Source of the DNA: Hellea sp.
Lineage (GTDB): Bacteria; Pseudomonadota; Alphaproteobacteria; Caulobacterales; Maricaulaceae
Length of the DNA: 64,000 bases
Direction: 5' to 3'
Assembly: GCA_013002305.1 (NCBI GenBank)
Contig: JABDKG010000087.1
Span: forward strand, 62,001-126,000
The stretch's first letter is position 1, and every line of letters begins with the position of its first letter. The notes beneath the pieces are model-generated. The model searched no databases, had not been told where the DNA came from, and saw nothing but the letters and a program-made list of their open reading frames with translations. Of this stretch, positions 27,940-35,796 are shown piece after piece. A program made the position numbers and the translations under genes.

Positions 27940-29316
27940 ATGACTAAACCCGTTCATATCATTGGTGCCGGACTCGCCGGCTCAGAAGCGGCCTGGCAAG
28001 TGGCCCGAATGGGCGTGCCTGTTATTTTGCACGAAATGCGTCCAAAGCGTATGACCGACGCGCACCAATCCGGCGGATTTGCCGAACTGGTTTGCTCCAA
28101 TTCATTTCGTAGCGATGATAAACACGGAAACGCGGTCGGCCTATTGCATGAAGAAATGCGCATGGCCGATAGCCTGATCATGGGCATGGGCGACATGACC
28201 AAACTCCCAGCCGGCGGCGCTCTAGCTGTTGACCGGGATGGATTCTCAGATGCCGTCACGACCATCCTTACGCAGCATCCGCTTATTTCAATTGAGAATG
28301 GCGAGATCAAAGGTTTGCCGCCCAAAGAATGGGGCAATACGATAATTGCAACTGGTCCCCTCACCGCGCCCTCGCTGGCCAAAGACATTCTGAAAACGAC
28401 CGGCGAAGACAGTCTGGCCTTTTTCGACGCGATCGCGCCGATTGTTTACAAAGACACAATCAATTTTGACAAAGCCTGGTTCCAGAGCCGCTATGATAAA
28501 AAAGGCCCGGGCGGCGACGGCGCCGACTATATCAATTGCCCTCTGGATAAAGAGCAATATCTGGCTTTTATCGACGCGCTTGTTGCTGCGGATCAAACCG
28601 AGTTTAAAGAGTTTGAGAAAAACACACCTTATTTCGAGAGCTGCCTTCCGATCGAAGTCATGGCAGGACGCGGCCCCGAAACTTTAAGGTTTGGCCCGAT
28701 GAAACCCGTGGGCCTCACCAACCCGCACAATCCGACCGTCAAAGCTTATGCGATTGTACAGCTGAGACAGGATAATGCGCTGGGTACGCTTTACAATATG
28801 GTCGGATTCCAGACGAAAATGAAATATGGCGCGCAGACAGAAATCCTGAAAACCATCCCCGGGTTGGAAAAGGCCGTGTTTGCCCGGCTTGGCGGAATTC
28901 ATCGCAATACTTTTATTAACTCGCCCAAACTGCTCAATAAAAAGCTACAGCTCAAGGTCAGGCCGGATCTGCGGTTCGCCGGTCAGATTATGGGCGTGGA
29001 AGGTTATGTGGAAAGCGCGGCGCTAGGATTAATCACAGGCCGTATGGCCGCCGCGCAGGCTCTGGGTAATGTGTATAAGGCTCCGCCGATCACAACGGCA
29101 TTGGGCGCCCTTGTCGAACACGTCACAGGCGGTTTCATGAGCGGCCCAAAAGCCAAGTTTCAGCCCATGAATGTCAATTTTGGACTGTTTCCGCCAATTC
29201 AGGACATTATCTACAAAGATGAAGTCGGCAACCGCATCAAAGGCAAAGCCAAAACCCGTTTTCGCAAGGGTTTACTTGCAAAACGGGCACTTAGAGATAT
29301 CCAAAGCTGGGTGTAA
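27940..29316 (+). CDS. trmFO: methylenetetrahydrofolate-tRNA (uracil-54-C5)-methyltransferase
   Basis: Folate/FAD-dependent enzyme (458 aa) that makes ribothymidine at U54 in the T-loop of tRNA, the alternative to SAM-dependent TrmA. The N-terminal dinucleotide-binding motif [15 protein letters not shown], then [31 protein letters not shown] and the C-terminal FGLFPPI block identify it. Length fits the family. It is followed by an intrinsic terminator shared with the convergent AbgT-type gene. Confidence 0.96.
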   Translation: MTKPVHIIGAGLAGSEAAWQVARMGVPVILHEMRPKRMTDAHQSGGFAELVCSNSFRSDDKHGNAVGLLHEEMRMADSLIMGMGDMTKLPAGGALAVDRDGFSDAVTTILTQHPLISIENGEIKGLPPKEWGNTIIATGPLTAPSLAKDILKTTGEDSLAFFDAIAPIVYKDTINFDKAWFQSRYDKKGPGGDGADYINCPLDKEQYLAFIDALVAADQTEFKEFEKNTPYFESCLPIEVMAGRGPETLRFGPMKPVGLTNPHNPTVKAYAIVQLRQDNALGTLYNMVGFQTKMKYGAQTEILKTIPGLEKAVFARLGGIHRNTFINSPKLLNKKLQLKVRPDLRFAGQIMGVEGYVESAALGLITGRMAAAQALGNVYKAPPITTALGALVEHVTGGFMSGPKAKFQPMNVNFGLFPPIQDIIYKDEVGNRIKGKAKTRFRKGLLAKRALRDIQSWV

Positions 29317-29317
29317 A

Positions 29318-29343
29318 AAAGGCCGCTCTTGGCGGCCTTTCTT
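29318..29343. terminator. intrinsic terminator after trmFO
   Basis: Stem AAAGGCCGC (29318-29326) with GCGGCCTTT (29332-29340), 5-nt loop, preceded by an A-run and followed by TTTCTTAT. It lies between convergent trmFO and the AbgT-family gene. Confidence 0.85.
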
Positions 29344-29349
29344 ATATTG

Positions 29350-30969
29350 CTATCCGGCGGGTCCCGGAACATCGATAGCCATTGGCGCGCCTGGTCCGAG
29401 GTCCAGCCCCAGCGTGACCCAAACGATCATCAAAATTACGCCGGAAATCAGCATGAATATTGAGTAAGGGATCATCATGGCGGTTAGCGATCCTAATCCA
29501 TAACCCTTTTGCCAACGTCTTGCGAATACGAGGATCAATGGGAAGTAAACCATAAGCGGCGTGATAATATTCGTCGCGCCGTCGCCGACTCGATAAGCCG
29601 CCGTCGCGCCGTCCGGACTAATCCCTAGCAGCATCAGAAGTGGCACAAGGACCGGCGCCAACAAAGCCCATTTCGCGGACGCTGAACCAACAAATAAGTT
29701 CAACAAAGCCGAAAACAACACGATTAAGCCGAGCGCCAAAGGAAGCGGTAGTCCACTGGCCTCAATCCCATTCGCGCCGTGTACGGCCGATATGAGGCCC
29801 AAATTCGACCAATTAAACATGGCGACAAAATGCGCGGCAGCAAATGCCAGCACGAGGTAATAGGCCAGATCCTTCATAGCCTCCGACATCATCTCAACGA
29901 GATCGCGATGGTCTTTGATCGTTCCGGCGGCTTTTCCGTAAAACCACCCGGCGGCGAGGAATAGAATCATAAAGGCCGCGACAAGAGATTTGAAGAACGG
30001 ACCCAAAACATCATACCATTTCAAATCTTCAACTGGAATGTCCTTAGTCAAAGCTAACGCTTCGGCTTCCGCGCCCGTGATTCTTAAAGGAATCCAGTCT
30101 CCGATTCCGATACCCATGGCCGCCCAAAATCCACATATCGCCAAAATCGCTAACCCTGCATGTCGCAGTCCTTTTTTCTGACCCTCTGTTAGGGGTTTGT
30201 CTTCATCGCCATACTCTTTGACTTGGTCCTCATCAGCTTTCCATTTGCCCAAACGCGGTTCGATAACTTTATCAGTCACCCACCAAATTAACGGAAGGTA
30301 AATCAAGAGAAGTGCAATGATGAAATAGGTATTTCCGGCGATGTTTGCGGTCCATCCGGCATCGATTGAGCTGGCATCATATGCCGCCTCGGTGATTCCA
30401 TATAGTAGCGCATCGAGCTGGCCGGGCGCCAAATTGGCAGAAAACCCACCCGAAACGCCCGCAAATCCACACGCAATTCCTGCGAGCGGATGACGTCCTG
30501 CTGAGGCAAATATAATAGCGGCCAACGGTATCATGACCACGTAACCGGCGTCGGCCGCATGGTTAGACAACATCGCAATCAAGGCGACCATTGGTGTCAG
30601 GAGCAATTTCGGTACGTTTTTGAGCGCGGCTCTAATTGCACTTCCAAACAAACCGGCCCTCTCAGCGACTCCAGCCCCCAGCATCACGACTAACACGTAG
30701 CCTAACGGGTGAAAGTGCGTGAAAGTTTTCGGCATCTCGACCCAGAGATTTTTCACGTTCTCCGCTGACAAAATACTTTCAGATTTAATTATCTCCCCGG
30801 TTGTCGGGTGTTTTGCTGATAGACCCGAGAGCCAAGCAACAACTGATATGATGATTAAAAAGAGCGTGAGATAAAAGAAGATAAAGACTGGATCCGGAAG
30901 CTTATTACCTGTTCGCTCAACCCAGCCCAAAAAACCTTTGCTTGGATCTTTTACTTTTGCATCAGCCAT
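29350..30969 (-). CDS. AbgT-family transporter
   Basis: Inner-membrane transporter of 539 aa with about 12 hydrophobic segments. The N-terminal FLGWVERTGNKLPDPVFIFFYLTL, the VMLGAGVAERAGLFGSAIR block and the C-terminal GDGATNIITPLMVYFPLIL block are characteristic of AbgT proteins. Members import p-aminobenzoyl-glutamate (folate salvage) or export sulfonamides; which applies is unknown. The hydrophilic stretch around residues 230-260 is a cytoplasmic loop. No aminobenzoyl-glutamate hydrolase gene is next to it, so it stands alone between trmFO and the squalene-synthase-like gene. Confidence 0.9.
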   Translation of the reverse strand: MADAKVKDPSKGFLGWVERTGNKLPDPVFIFFYLTLFLIIISVVAWLSGLSAKHPTTGEIIKSESILSAENVKNLWVEMPKTFTHFHPLGYVLVVMLGAGVAERAGLFGSAIRAALKNVPKLLLTPMVALIAMLSNHAADAGYVVMIPLAAIIFASAGRHPLAGIACGFAGVSGGFSANLAPGQLDALLYGITEAAYDASSIDAGWTANIAGNTYFIIALLLIYLPLIWWVTDKVIEPRLGKWKADEDQVKEYGDEDKPLTEGQKKGLRHAGLAILAICGFWAAMGIGIGDWIPLRITGAEAEALALTKDIPVEDLKWYDVLGPFFKSLVAAFMILFLAAGWFYGKAAGTIKDHRDLVEMMSEAMKDLAYYLVLAFAAAHFVAMFNWSNLGLISAVHGANGIEASGLPLPLALGLIVLFSALLNLFVGSASAKWALLAPVLVPLLMLLGISPDGATAAYRVGDGATNIITPLMVYFPLILVFARRWQKGYGLGSLTAMMIPYSIFMLISGVILMIVWVTLGLDLGPGAPMAIDVPGPAG

Positions 30970-31033
30970 GATTTCCCCTTGAAATTTTTCAAGGAAAGTA
31001 CTGAATTTTTGAGCTAAAGCAAGGGCCGCCGCC

Positions 31034-31789
31034 CTAAATCCGGCCCCTTATCACAGCTCCCATTAATCGGAGCTGTTTGGATAAAGCTGAATAGCTGGCG
31101 ACATCCGTTTCGGGATCAAAATCGGTGGGCGCCATTTTTTTCAAAAATTTCGGTATAAGTGCGGCATAGGCCACTGCCGGCATGAGCTTGGCATCGAATT
31201 TCCCAAGCGCTTGTCGCGCTTCCTTGAAACTGCGTTCAGTTGTTTGAATGAGGCTTACAAAATCAATCTCAGACAACATGGAATGGCTGTAAAACCGAAA
31301 GGATCTGGCCAGCCCGGTCAATCCCCAAGCCTCGCCGAGAAGTTCCAAGGCGCTCAAATCGTGGTTCGGCGACGTGCAAAATGCGGCCGTTTTCATCAAC
31401 AGACCCGACGTCTTTCGGCAGTAGGATTGAGCATCCGAAATTGATTTGAAAGGCGTGGGATCAAGATCGCGCTCACGGCCATCGATCAGGCCATCGAGCC
31501 AAAACCTCGGCATCTCGGTCCGCGAAATCAGTTCGGAAAGCGATGTAACGACTTCATGTTTTCGAACGGTCTGACCTGAATAAATCTCCTCGAGCGCATC
31601 TCGCCACCATTGATAGCGAATTGCACCAATCATCTCCTCAGAGACCAGTTCTGGAACTTTGGCGAGTTCAGCGTGAAAGGCGTAGAGCGTCAACAAATCG
31701 GAACGGACCGACTTGTCGGCGAACATTGCAGCGCGCGCGCGATCCGGGTCAACCCTTTTGAGATTCTCTATTAGGGACTTATCCAACAT
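31034..31789 (-). CDS. squalene/phytoene synthase-like protein (NDUFAF6-like)
   Basis: Trans-isoprenyl-synthase-fold protein of 251 aa from ATG 31787-31789; a TTG at 31825 gives 12 extra, very basic residues and is less likely. The segment AIRYQWWRDALEEIYSG is typical of the alphaproteobacterial squalene/phytoene-synthase-like group that resembles mitochondrial NDUFAF6, a complex I assembly factor. The aspartate-rich metal sites of true synthases are not evident: no clear DxxxD pair is seen, and the second motif is replaced by GLARSFRFYSHSM. It is probably not a carotenoid enzyme; an assembly or lipid-related role is inference. Confidence 0.7.
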   Translation of the reverse strand: MLDKSLIENLKRVDPDRARAAMFADKSVRSDLLTLYAFHAELAKVPELVSEEMIGAIRYQWWRDALEEIYSGQTVRKHEVVTSLSELISRTEMPRFWLDGLIDGRERDLDPTPFKSISDAQSYCRKTSGLLMKTAAFCTSPNHDLSALELLGEAWGLTGLARSFRFYSHSMLSEIDFVSLIQTTERSFKEARQALGKFDAKLMPAVAYAALIPKFLKKMAPTDFDPETDVASYSALSKQLRLMGAVIRGRI

Positions 31790-31874
31790 AATTTTCGGCT
31801 TAATTCTCGCCCGTCTTGCGGTCAATTCTTATAACCCATAAGGTTAAATCACTTTCATTGCAAAAGAGGACATT

Positions 31875-32087
31875 ATGAAACACCGCAAATTACTGGTCGC
31901 CGCTCTGGCAGTGCCTGCCTTGCTTTCAAGCACCTCCGCTTACGCCCACACCGGCGATCACGGAGAACATATCGTTGCAAATATCATTCATTGGCTCAGC
32001 AGCCCGGCCCATAGCCTCTTCGCTGTTATAGCTGGAGCTGCATTTGTTGCCCTGGCTTACCGCGCCCTGCGCAAATCGCGTACTTAA
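31875..32087 (+). CDS. small exported His-rich membrane protein
   Basis: Unrecognised 70-aa protein. A signal peptide ending STSAYA would leave a mature N-terminus beginning HTGDHGEH, rich in histidine and acidic residues, followed by one membrane segment (about residues 42-62) and a basic tail RALRKSRT. SD-like AGAGGA precedes the ATG. It starts the operon with nickel superoxide dismutase, 12 bp downstream. The exposed histidines suggest metal binding, possibly nickel, but this is inference. Confidence 0.75.
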   Translation: MKHRKLLVAALAVPALLSSTSAYAHTGDHGEHIVANIIHWLSSPAHSLFAVIAGAAFVALAYRALRKSRT

Positions 32088-32099
32088 GGAGACCGACAC

Positions 32100-32588
32100 A
32101 TGTTATACGATCTAATTTCAAAATTTGACGATAAAATCGATACGGCCTCGGCACACTGCGATATTCCGTGCGGTATATATGATCCGCAGCCGGCGCTTTA
32201 TCACGCGCTTTCTACTGTTCGGCAGATTGATATTCTACTCGGCCTGAAGGACAAGGACATGACTGTGCATGCGGCCATGCAGGTTGCCCGTAATACAGCC
32301 GAAAAAGAAAAGCAGGCTGAGAAGGTCAAACACGAGATCCGCATTATCTGGGGTGATTTCATCAAAGGCGACAAGCTGGATAAATTCCCGAACGCTCATG
32401 ATCTGGCCCATAAAATCATGATGAAAGCCAGTTCCTGCAAACAGGACTTACACCGTGAAGACGGAGAGGCTCTTGTCGAGCTCTGCAACGAGTTTGCGGA
32501 AATGTTCTGGGATATGAAGGGCGTTAAGCACAAACGCGTCACAGCGCCTTACGCGCCCGCTCTCGAAGTGGTTTATCCGGATTTATAA
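32100..32588 (+). CDS. sodN: nickel superoxide dismutase precursor
   Basis: Ni-SOD precursor of 162 aa. The nickel hook motif HCDIPCGIYDP begins at H19, so an 18-residue leader must be removed to free the amino-terminal histidine; C20 and C24 supply the thiolates. The helical body (VRQIDILLG, KHEIRIIWGDF, WDMKGVKHKRV) matches the four-helix Ni-SOD subunit. The C-terminus is some 15 residues longer than in Streptomyces. GGAG lies before its ATG. The maturation protease gene follows immediately. Confidence 0.93.
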   Translation: MLYDLISKFDDKIDTASAHCDIPCGIYDPQPALYHALSTVRQIDILLGLKDKDMTVHAAMQVARNTAEKEKQAEKVKHEIRIIWGDFIKGDKLDKFPNAHDLAHKIMMKASSCKQDLHREDGEALVELCNEFAEMFWDMKGVKHKRVTAPYAPALEVVYPDL

Positions 32589-32589
32589 G

Positions 32590-32901
32590 CTGATCAAAGT
32601 TTCCGGGGACAGTATGTCCCCGGCTTTGATCGATGGCGACTATGTCATTATTAAAAAAGCCCGGTCTCTTCGGCCGGGCTTTATTTATGTGATTGACCAT
32701 ATTGATTTGGGCCGCATCATCAAACGATTGAAATCAATTGAAAATAAACGCTTGATTTTGACAGGCGACAATTCAGTGTCGACACCGGAAAATCTAATGG
32801 CTCCAATATCTCCTGATCGGGTAATTGGTCAGGTTTCTCTCATAATTGGCAAAGGCGGTATTAGGCGGCCTCGCTTTGCGCCGCAATGTTCCGAAGCTTA
32901 A
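32590..32901 (+). CDS. sodX: Ni-SOD maturation protease (S24/S26 signal-peptidase-like)
   Basis: Serine protease of the S24/S26 type (about 103 aa) that cleaves the SodN leader. The catalytic serine is in VSGDSMSP and the general-base lysine is probably in GRIIKRLK; LILTGDNSVSTPE is also typical. The first ATG (32614) would begin after the serine, so the true start is upstream. The frame back to a TGA at 32515 has no ATG, GTG or TTG; CTG at 32590, 1 base after the sodN stop, or ATT at 32581 are the likely starts, coupled to sodN translation. Its 3' end overlaps secF by 41 nt (convergent). Confidence 0.75.
   Translation: MIKVSGDSMSPALIDGDYVIIKKARSLRPGFIYVIDHIDLGRIIKRLKSIENKRLILTGDNSVSTPENLMAPISPDRVIGQVSLIIGKGGIRRPRFAPQCSEA
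32656..32688 (+). terminator. terminator-like hairpin inside the sodX coding region
   Basis: Stem AAAGCCCGG (32656-32664) with CCGGGCTTT (32674-32682), 9-nt loop, preceded by an A-run and followed by TTTATTTAT. It has the form of an intrinsic terminator but lies about 70 bases into the protease gene, where it could cut back protease mRNA relative to sodN. Confidence 0.5.
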
Positions 32902-34156
32902 AGGATAGCAGGATTGGCGACGCGACAAAGATCGAAGAATAGGTCCCGACAAATACGCCCCAGATCATCGCAAAAGAGAAGCCTCTGAGCCCGTCACCGC
33001 CTAAAATATAAAGCGCAAACAAAGCCAGCAAGGTCGTCATCGACGTCATGATGGTCCGCGATAATGTGTCGTTAATTGACAGATTGATCAACTCAGGCAT
33101 CGCCATCTTTTTATATTTGCGCATATTTTCGCGAATACGGTCATACACAATCACCGTATCGTTGAGCGAGTAACCGACAATTGTCAGAATAGCCGCGATA
33201 ATCGACAGATTAAATTCAAGCTGTGTTAGCGAGAAAACGCCAATGGTTAGTAAAACGTCGTGGAACAAAGCGACTACGGCGCCGACCGCAAATTGCCATT
33301 CAAAACGGAACCAGATGTAAAGCAGCACCATGGAAAGCGCGAGCACGATAGCCATGATACCTTTTTGACGCAGCTCGCCGGAAACTTTGGAGCCAAGAAC
33401 GCCCTGGCTACGAATAGTATAACCCCCAACCTCATTTGCGAGTGCAAGCTTGGTGTAAGCAAGCGCCAACTGCTGAACATTGGCTGACGCCTCTTCTTTT
33501 ATTGCGAAACGGATTTCAACGTCATTGGGACCACGCCGACTGACAGTTGCAGTGTTTAATCCATAACTCCGTATAACATTCTCTATTTCATCAAGCTTTG
33601 CATCATTTGACGTAGAATTTGTCAAAGCATTGGTCGTGCCTTCACCGGCGTCCTCTTCTTCGACTTCACTGCGGATGATATCCGCAATAGGCTCATCCCC
33701 ATGCGTAATTCGAAACGATGTGAATCCATTTTCACTGGTTTGTTCTGATGCAATAATAAAATTGTCGCCTTCCAAATTTGCAATCGCTTGAATAACTTTC
33801 TTCTCTAAATCGACTTCCTTTTCTGGCGTTTCGTCTTGGATACCGACTGTAACCCGTACGAATTCGTTCTTTGCTGCCCCGTCACGCGGTGGATCAATTG
33901 TTTGCAGCGCAACTTCGCCGAGCCCTAGATCATTGAGCGGGGTTCTGATTTGTTCCAGATCCGGCTTAGAGCCAGTATCAACCTCAATCACTGTGCCGCC
34001 GGTAAAGTCGATGCCGTAATTCAGGTTCTTTGTGGAAAATAGAAATATCGAGGCAATGACAGCCAAAAAGGATAATATTGCTGCGATCTTTCGCCCCGAA
34101 ATAAACGGGACACGCGGCTCGATCGGGAGGATTTTTACAAGAGAAATATCACGCAT
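32861..34156 (-). CDS. secF: SecF, protein-export membrane protein (enlarged periplasmic domain)
   Basis: SecF subunit of the SecDF secretion motor, which uses the proton gradient to pull exported proteins across the inner membrane. The family core is clear: YGIDFTGGTVIEV after TM1, and in the C-terminal TM2-TM6 block VGYSLNDTVIVYDRIREN. At 431 aa it is over 100 residues longer than E. coli SecF. The excess lies in the periplasmic domain between TM1 and TM2 (about residues 45-265), including an acidic, Asn/Thr-rich linker around 164-187. It follows secD by 9 bp. Confidence 0.93.
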   Translation of the reverse strand: MRDISLVKILPIEPRVPFISGRKIAAILSFLAVIASIFLFSTKNLNYGIDFTGGTVIEVDTGSKPDLEQIRTPLNDLGLGEVALQTIDPPRDGAAKNEFVRVTVGIQDETPEKEVDLEKKVIQAIANLEGDNFIIASEQTSENGFTSFRITHGDEPIADIIRSEVEEEDAGEGTTNALTNSTSNDAKLDEIENVIRSYGLNTATVSRRGPNDVEIRFAIKEEASANVQQLALAYTKLALANEVGGYTIRSQGVLGSKVSGELRQKGIMAIVLALSMVLLYIWFRFEWQFAVGAVVALFHDVLLTIGVFSLTQLEFNLSIIAAILTIVGYSLNDTVIVYDRIRENMRKYKKMAMPELINLSINDTLSRTIMTSMTTLLALFALYILGGDGLRGFSFAMIWGVFVGTYSSIFVASPILLSFKLRNIAAQSEAA

Positions 34157-34165
34157 GAACTTGTC

Positions 34166-35785
34166 CTAAATCGGGAGAGTTTTTGGCCGCGTCCCGCGTA
34201 GCCAGGTTGCAGTAATCAGTCGGGCAAAGACAACGGCGGTAAAGACCGACATGACAATTCCGATAGCCAATGTCACGGCAAAACCGCGAACAGGACCTGA
34301 TCCAACAAAATATAAAGTTACAGCCGCAATCAGCGTCGTAATATTGGCGTCCAAAATCGGGGCAAATGATCGGCGGTATCCGGTTTCAATAGCATTGACT
34401 GGAGGCCGGCCATTGTGGGCCTCCTCCCGTATTCGCTCAAAAATCAGAACATTCGCGTCAACCGCCATACCAATCGTCAAGATGATACCGGCAATTCCTG
34501 GCAGCGTCAGGGTTGAACCCAGGAACGACAAAGCTCCGGCGATCAATAAAATATTAGTGCCAAGTGCAATGTTGGCTATCGTTCCAAATCGAAAGCCGTA
34601 ACTCAGCCACATAAAGATACCGACACCCATCAATCCAATTATGGAAGCAATCTTACCGGCCCGGATCGCATCTGCGCCAAGCTCGGCGCCCACGGTGCGT
34701 TCTTCAACGATGTTGAGCTTGGCGGGCAAAGCGCCGGCCGTAAGCAGCAAAGATGTCTCGCGGGCTTCGTCCATTCCGAAACTGCCTTCGATATAACCAC
34801 GGCCACCGGTAATGGGCGAGCGAATATTCGGCGCCGTTACGATGACATCATTCAATACGACTGCAAATTGCCGCCCGACATTCTCGGATGTGAGCTTGCC
34901 AAATTCGCGGGCACAACGTCCATTGAACCAAAAATTGATGACCGCCCCGACATTGTTTTGCGGGTGAATACCGGCCTCGGCTTTGGTCAGGCATTCGCCC
35001 GTAATTCGCGTAGATTTATCGACAATCATGCCGCTGCCGTCTTCATTGGGATAGAAAACAGTGCCCGACGGCGTAATGCCGCGCTCTGCCGCTATAATCA
35101 GTTTTTGACGATCAAATGTCGCCGGATCGACGAGGTGGAAACTTAGATTGGCGGTATCATTGATCCGCGCTTTAATATCATCGACGTTTTTAGCGCCTGG
35201 AATTTGCAGCAAGATGCGGTCGCTGCCTTCCTTGGCAAGGGTCATTTCGGTCGTGCCTTGAGGGTCAATCCGGCGGCGCAGGACCTCAATCGATTGTTTG
35301 ATAGTTTGATCCTTGATCGCCTCGATATTTTCGGGCGTGATAACGAGCGATATCTGCTTACTGTCTATTTGTGAAATTTTGACCGTTTTAGCCCCGCCAA
35401 GACTGTTGGAGTCGATCCTGGTCTCAAGCTCCTCCAGCGCCACAAGCGCATTGGCCATGTCATTTTCATCCCGCAAGATTGTTGTGACAATGCCCTTACT
35501 TTCATCCACTCTTTGCGGGCGAATTTTGGCGGCGCGTAGTGCATCTTTAATGTTCGTTTCTTGCTTGCGGAGTTCATTTTTCTCTACACTATCGGTGTCG
35601 ACTTCGAGAAGCATATGCGCCCCGCCCTGCAAATCGAGGCCTAGATTGATTGTGTCACTCATGAATGCAGGGAAATTTTTACGTGAATCGGCGGGTACCG
35701 CGTTCGGAAGTGCCAGTAAAACGCCAATCATAACGGTCGCAAGGATTGCAATGGTTTTCCATCTTGAGAAATGTAAAATGCTCAT
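34166..35785 (-). CDS. secD: SecD, protein-export membrane protein
   Basis: SecD (539 aa), partner of SecF. TM1 (residues 10-28) is followed by the P1 periplasmic domain with LGLDLQGGAHMLLEVD, IDPQGTTEMTLAKEGSDRILLQIPGA, SFHLVDP, RITGECL and AGALPAKLNIVEERTVGAELG, then five further TM segments with GMAVDANVLIFERIREE. Length is slightly below E. coli SecD. The gene lies between a SecD-like lipoprotein gene (11 bp upstream) and secF (9 bp downstream) in one leftward operon. Confidence 0.96.
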   Translation of the reverse strand: MSILHFSRWKTIAILATVMIGVLLALPNAVPADSRKNFPAFMSDTINLGLDLQGGAHMLLEVDTDSVEKNELRKQETNIKDALRAAKIRPQRVDESKGIVTTILRDENDMANALVALEELETRIDSNSLGGAKTVKISQIDSKQISLVITPENIEAIKDQTIKQSIEVLRRRIDPQGTTEMTLAKEGSDRILLQIPGAKNVDDIKARINDTANLSFHLVDPATFDRQKLIIAAERGITPSGTVFYPNEDGSGMIVDKSTRITGECLTKAEAGIHPQNNVGAVINFWFNGRCAREFGKLTSENVGRQFAVVLNDVIVTAPNIRSPITGGRGYIEGSFGMDEARETSLLLTAGALPAKLNIVEERTVGAELGADAIRAGKIASIIGLMGVGIFMWLSYGFRFGTIANIALGTNILLIAGALSFLGSTLTLPGIAGIILTIGMAVDANVLIFERIREEAHNGRPPVNAIETGYRRSFAPILDANITTLIAAVTLYFVGSGPVRGFAVTLAIGIVMSVFTAVVFARLITATWLRGTRPKTLPI

Positions 35786-35796
35786 AATCTTATTCG

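Noticed and set aside
33260-33487. Small plus-strand frames within secF and secD
   Set aside because: They are antisense shadows without ribosome-binding sites or similarity to known proteins.
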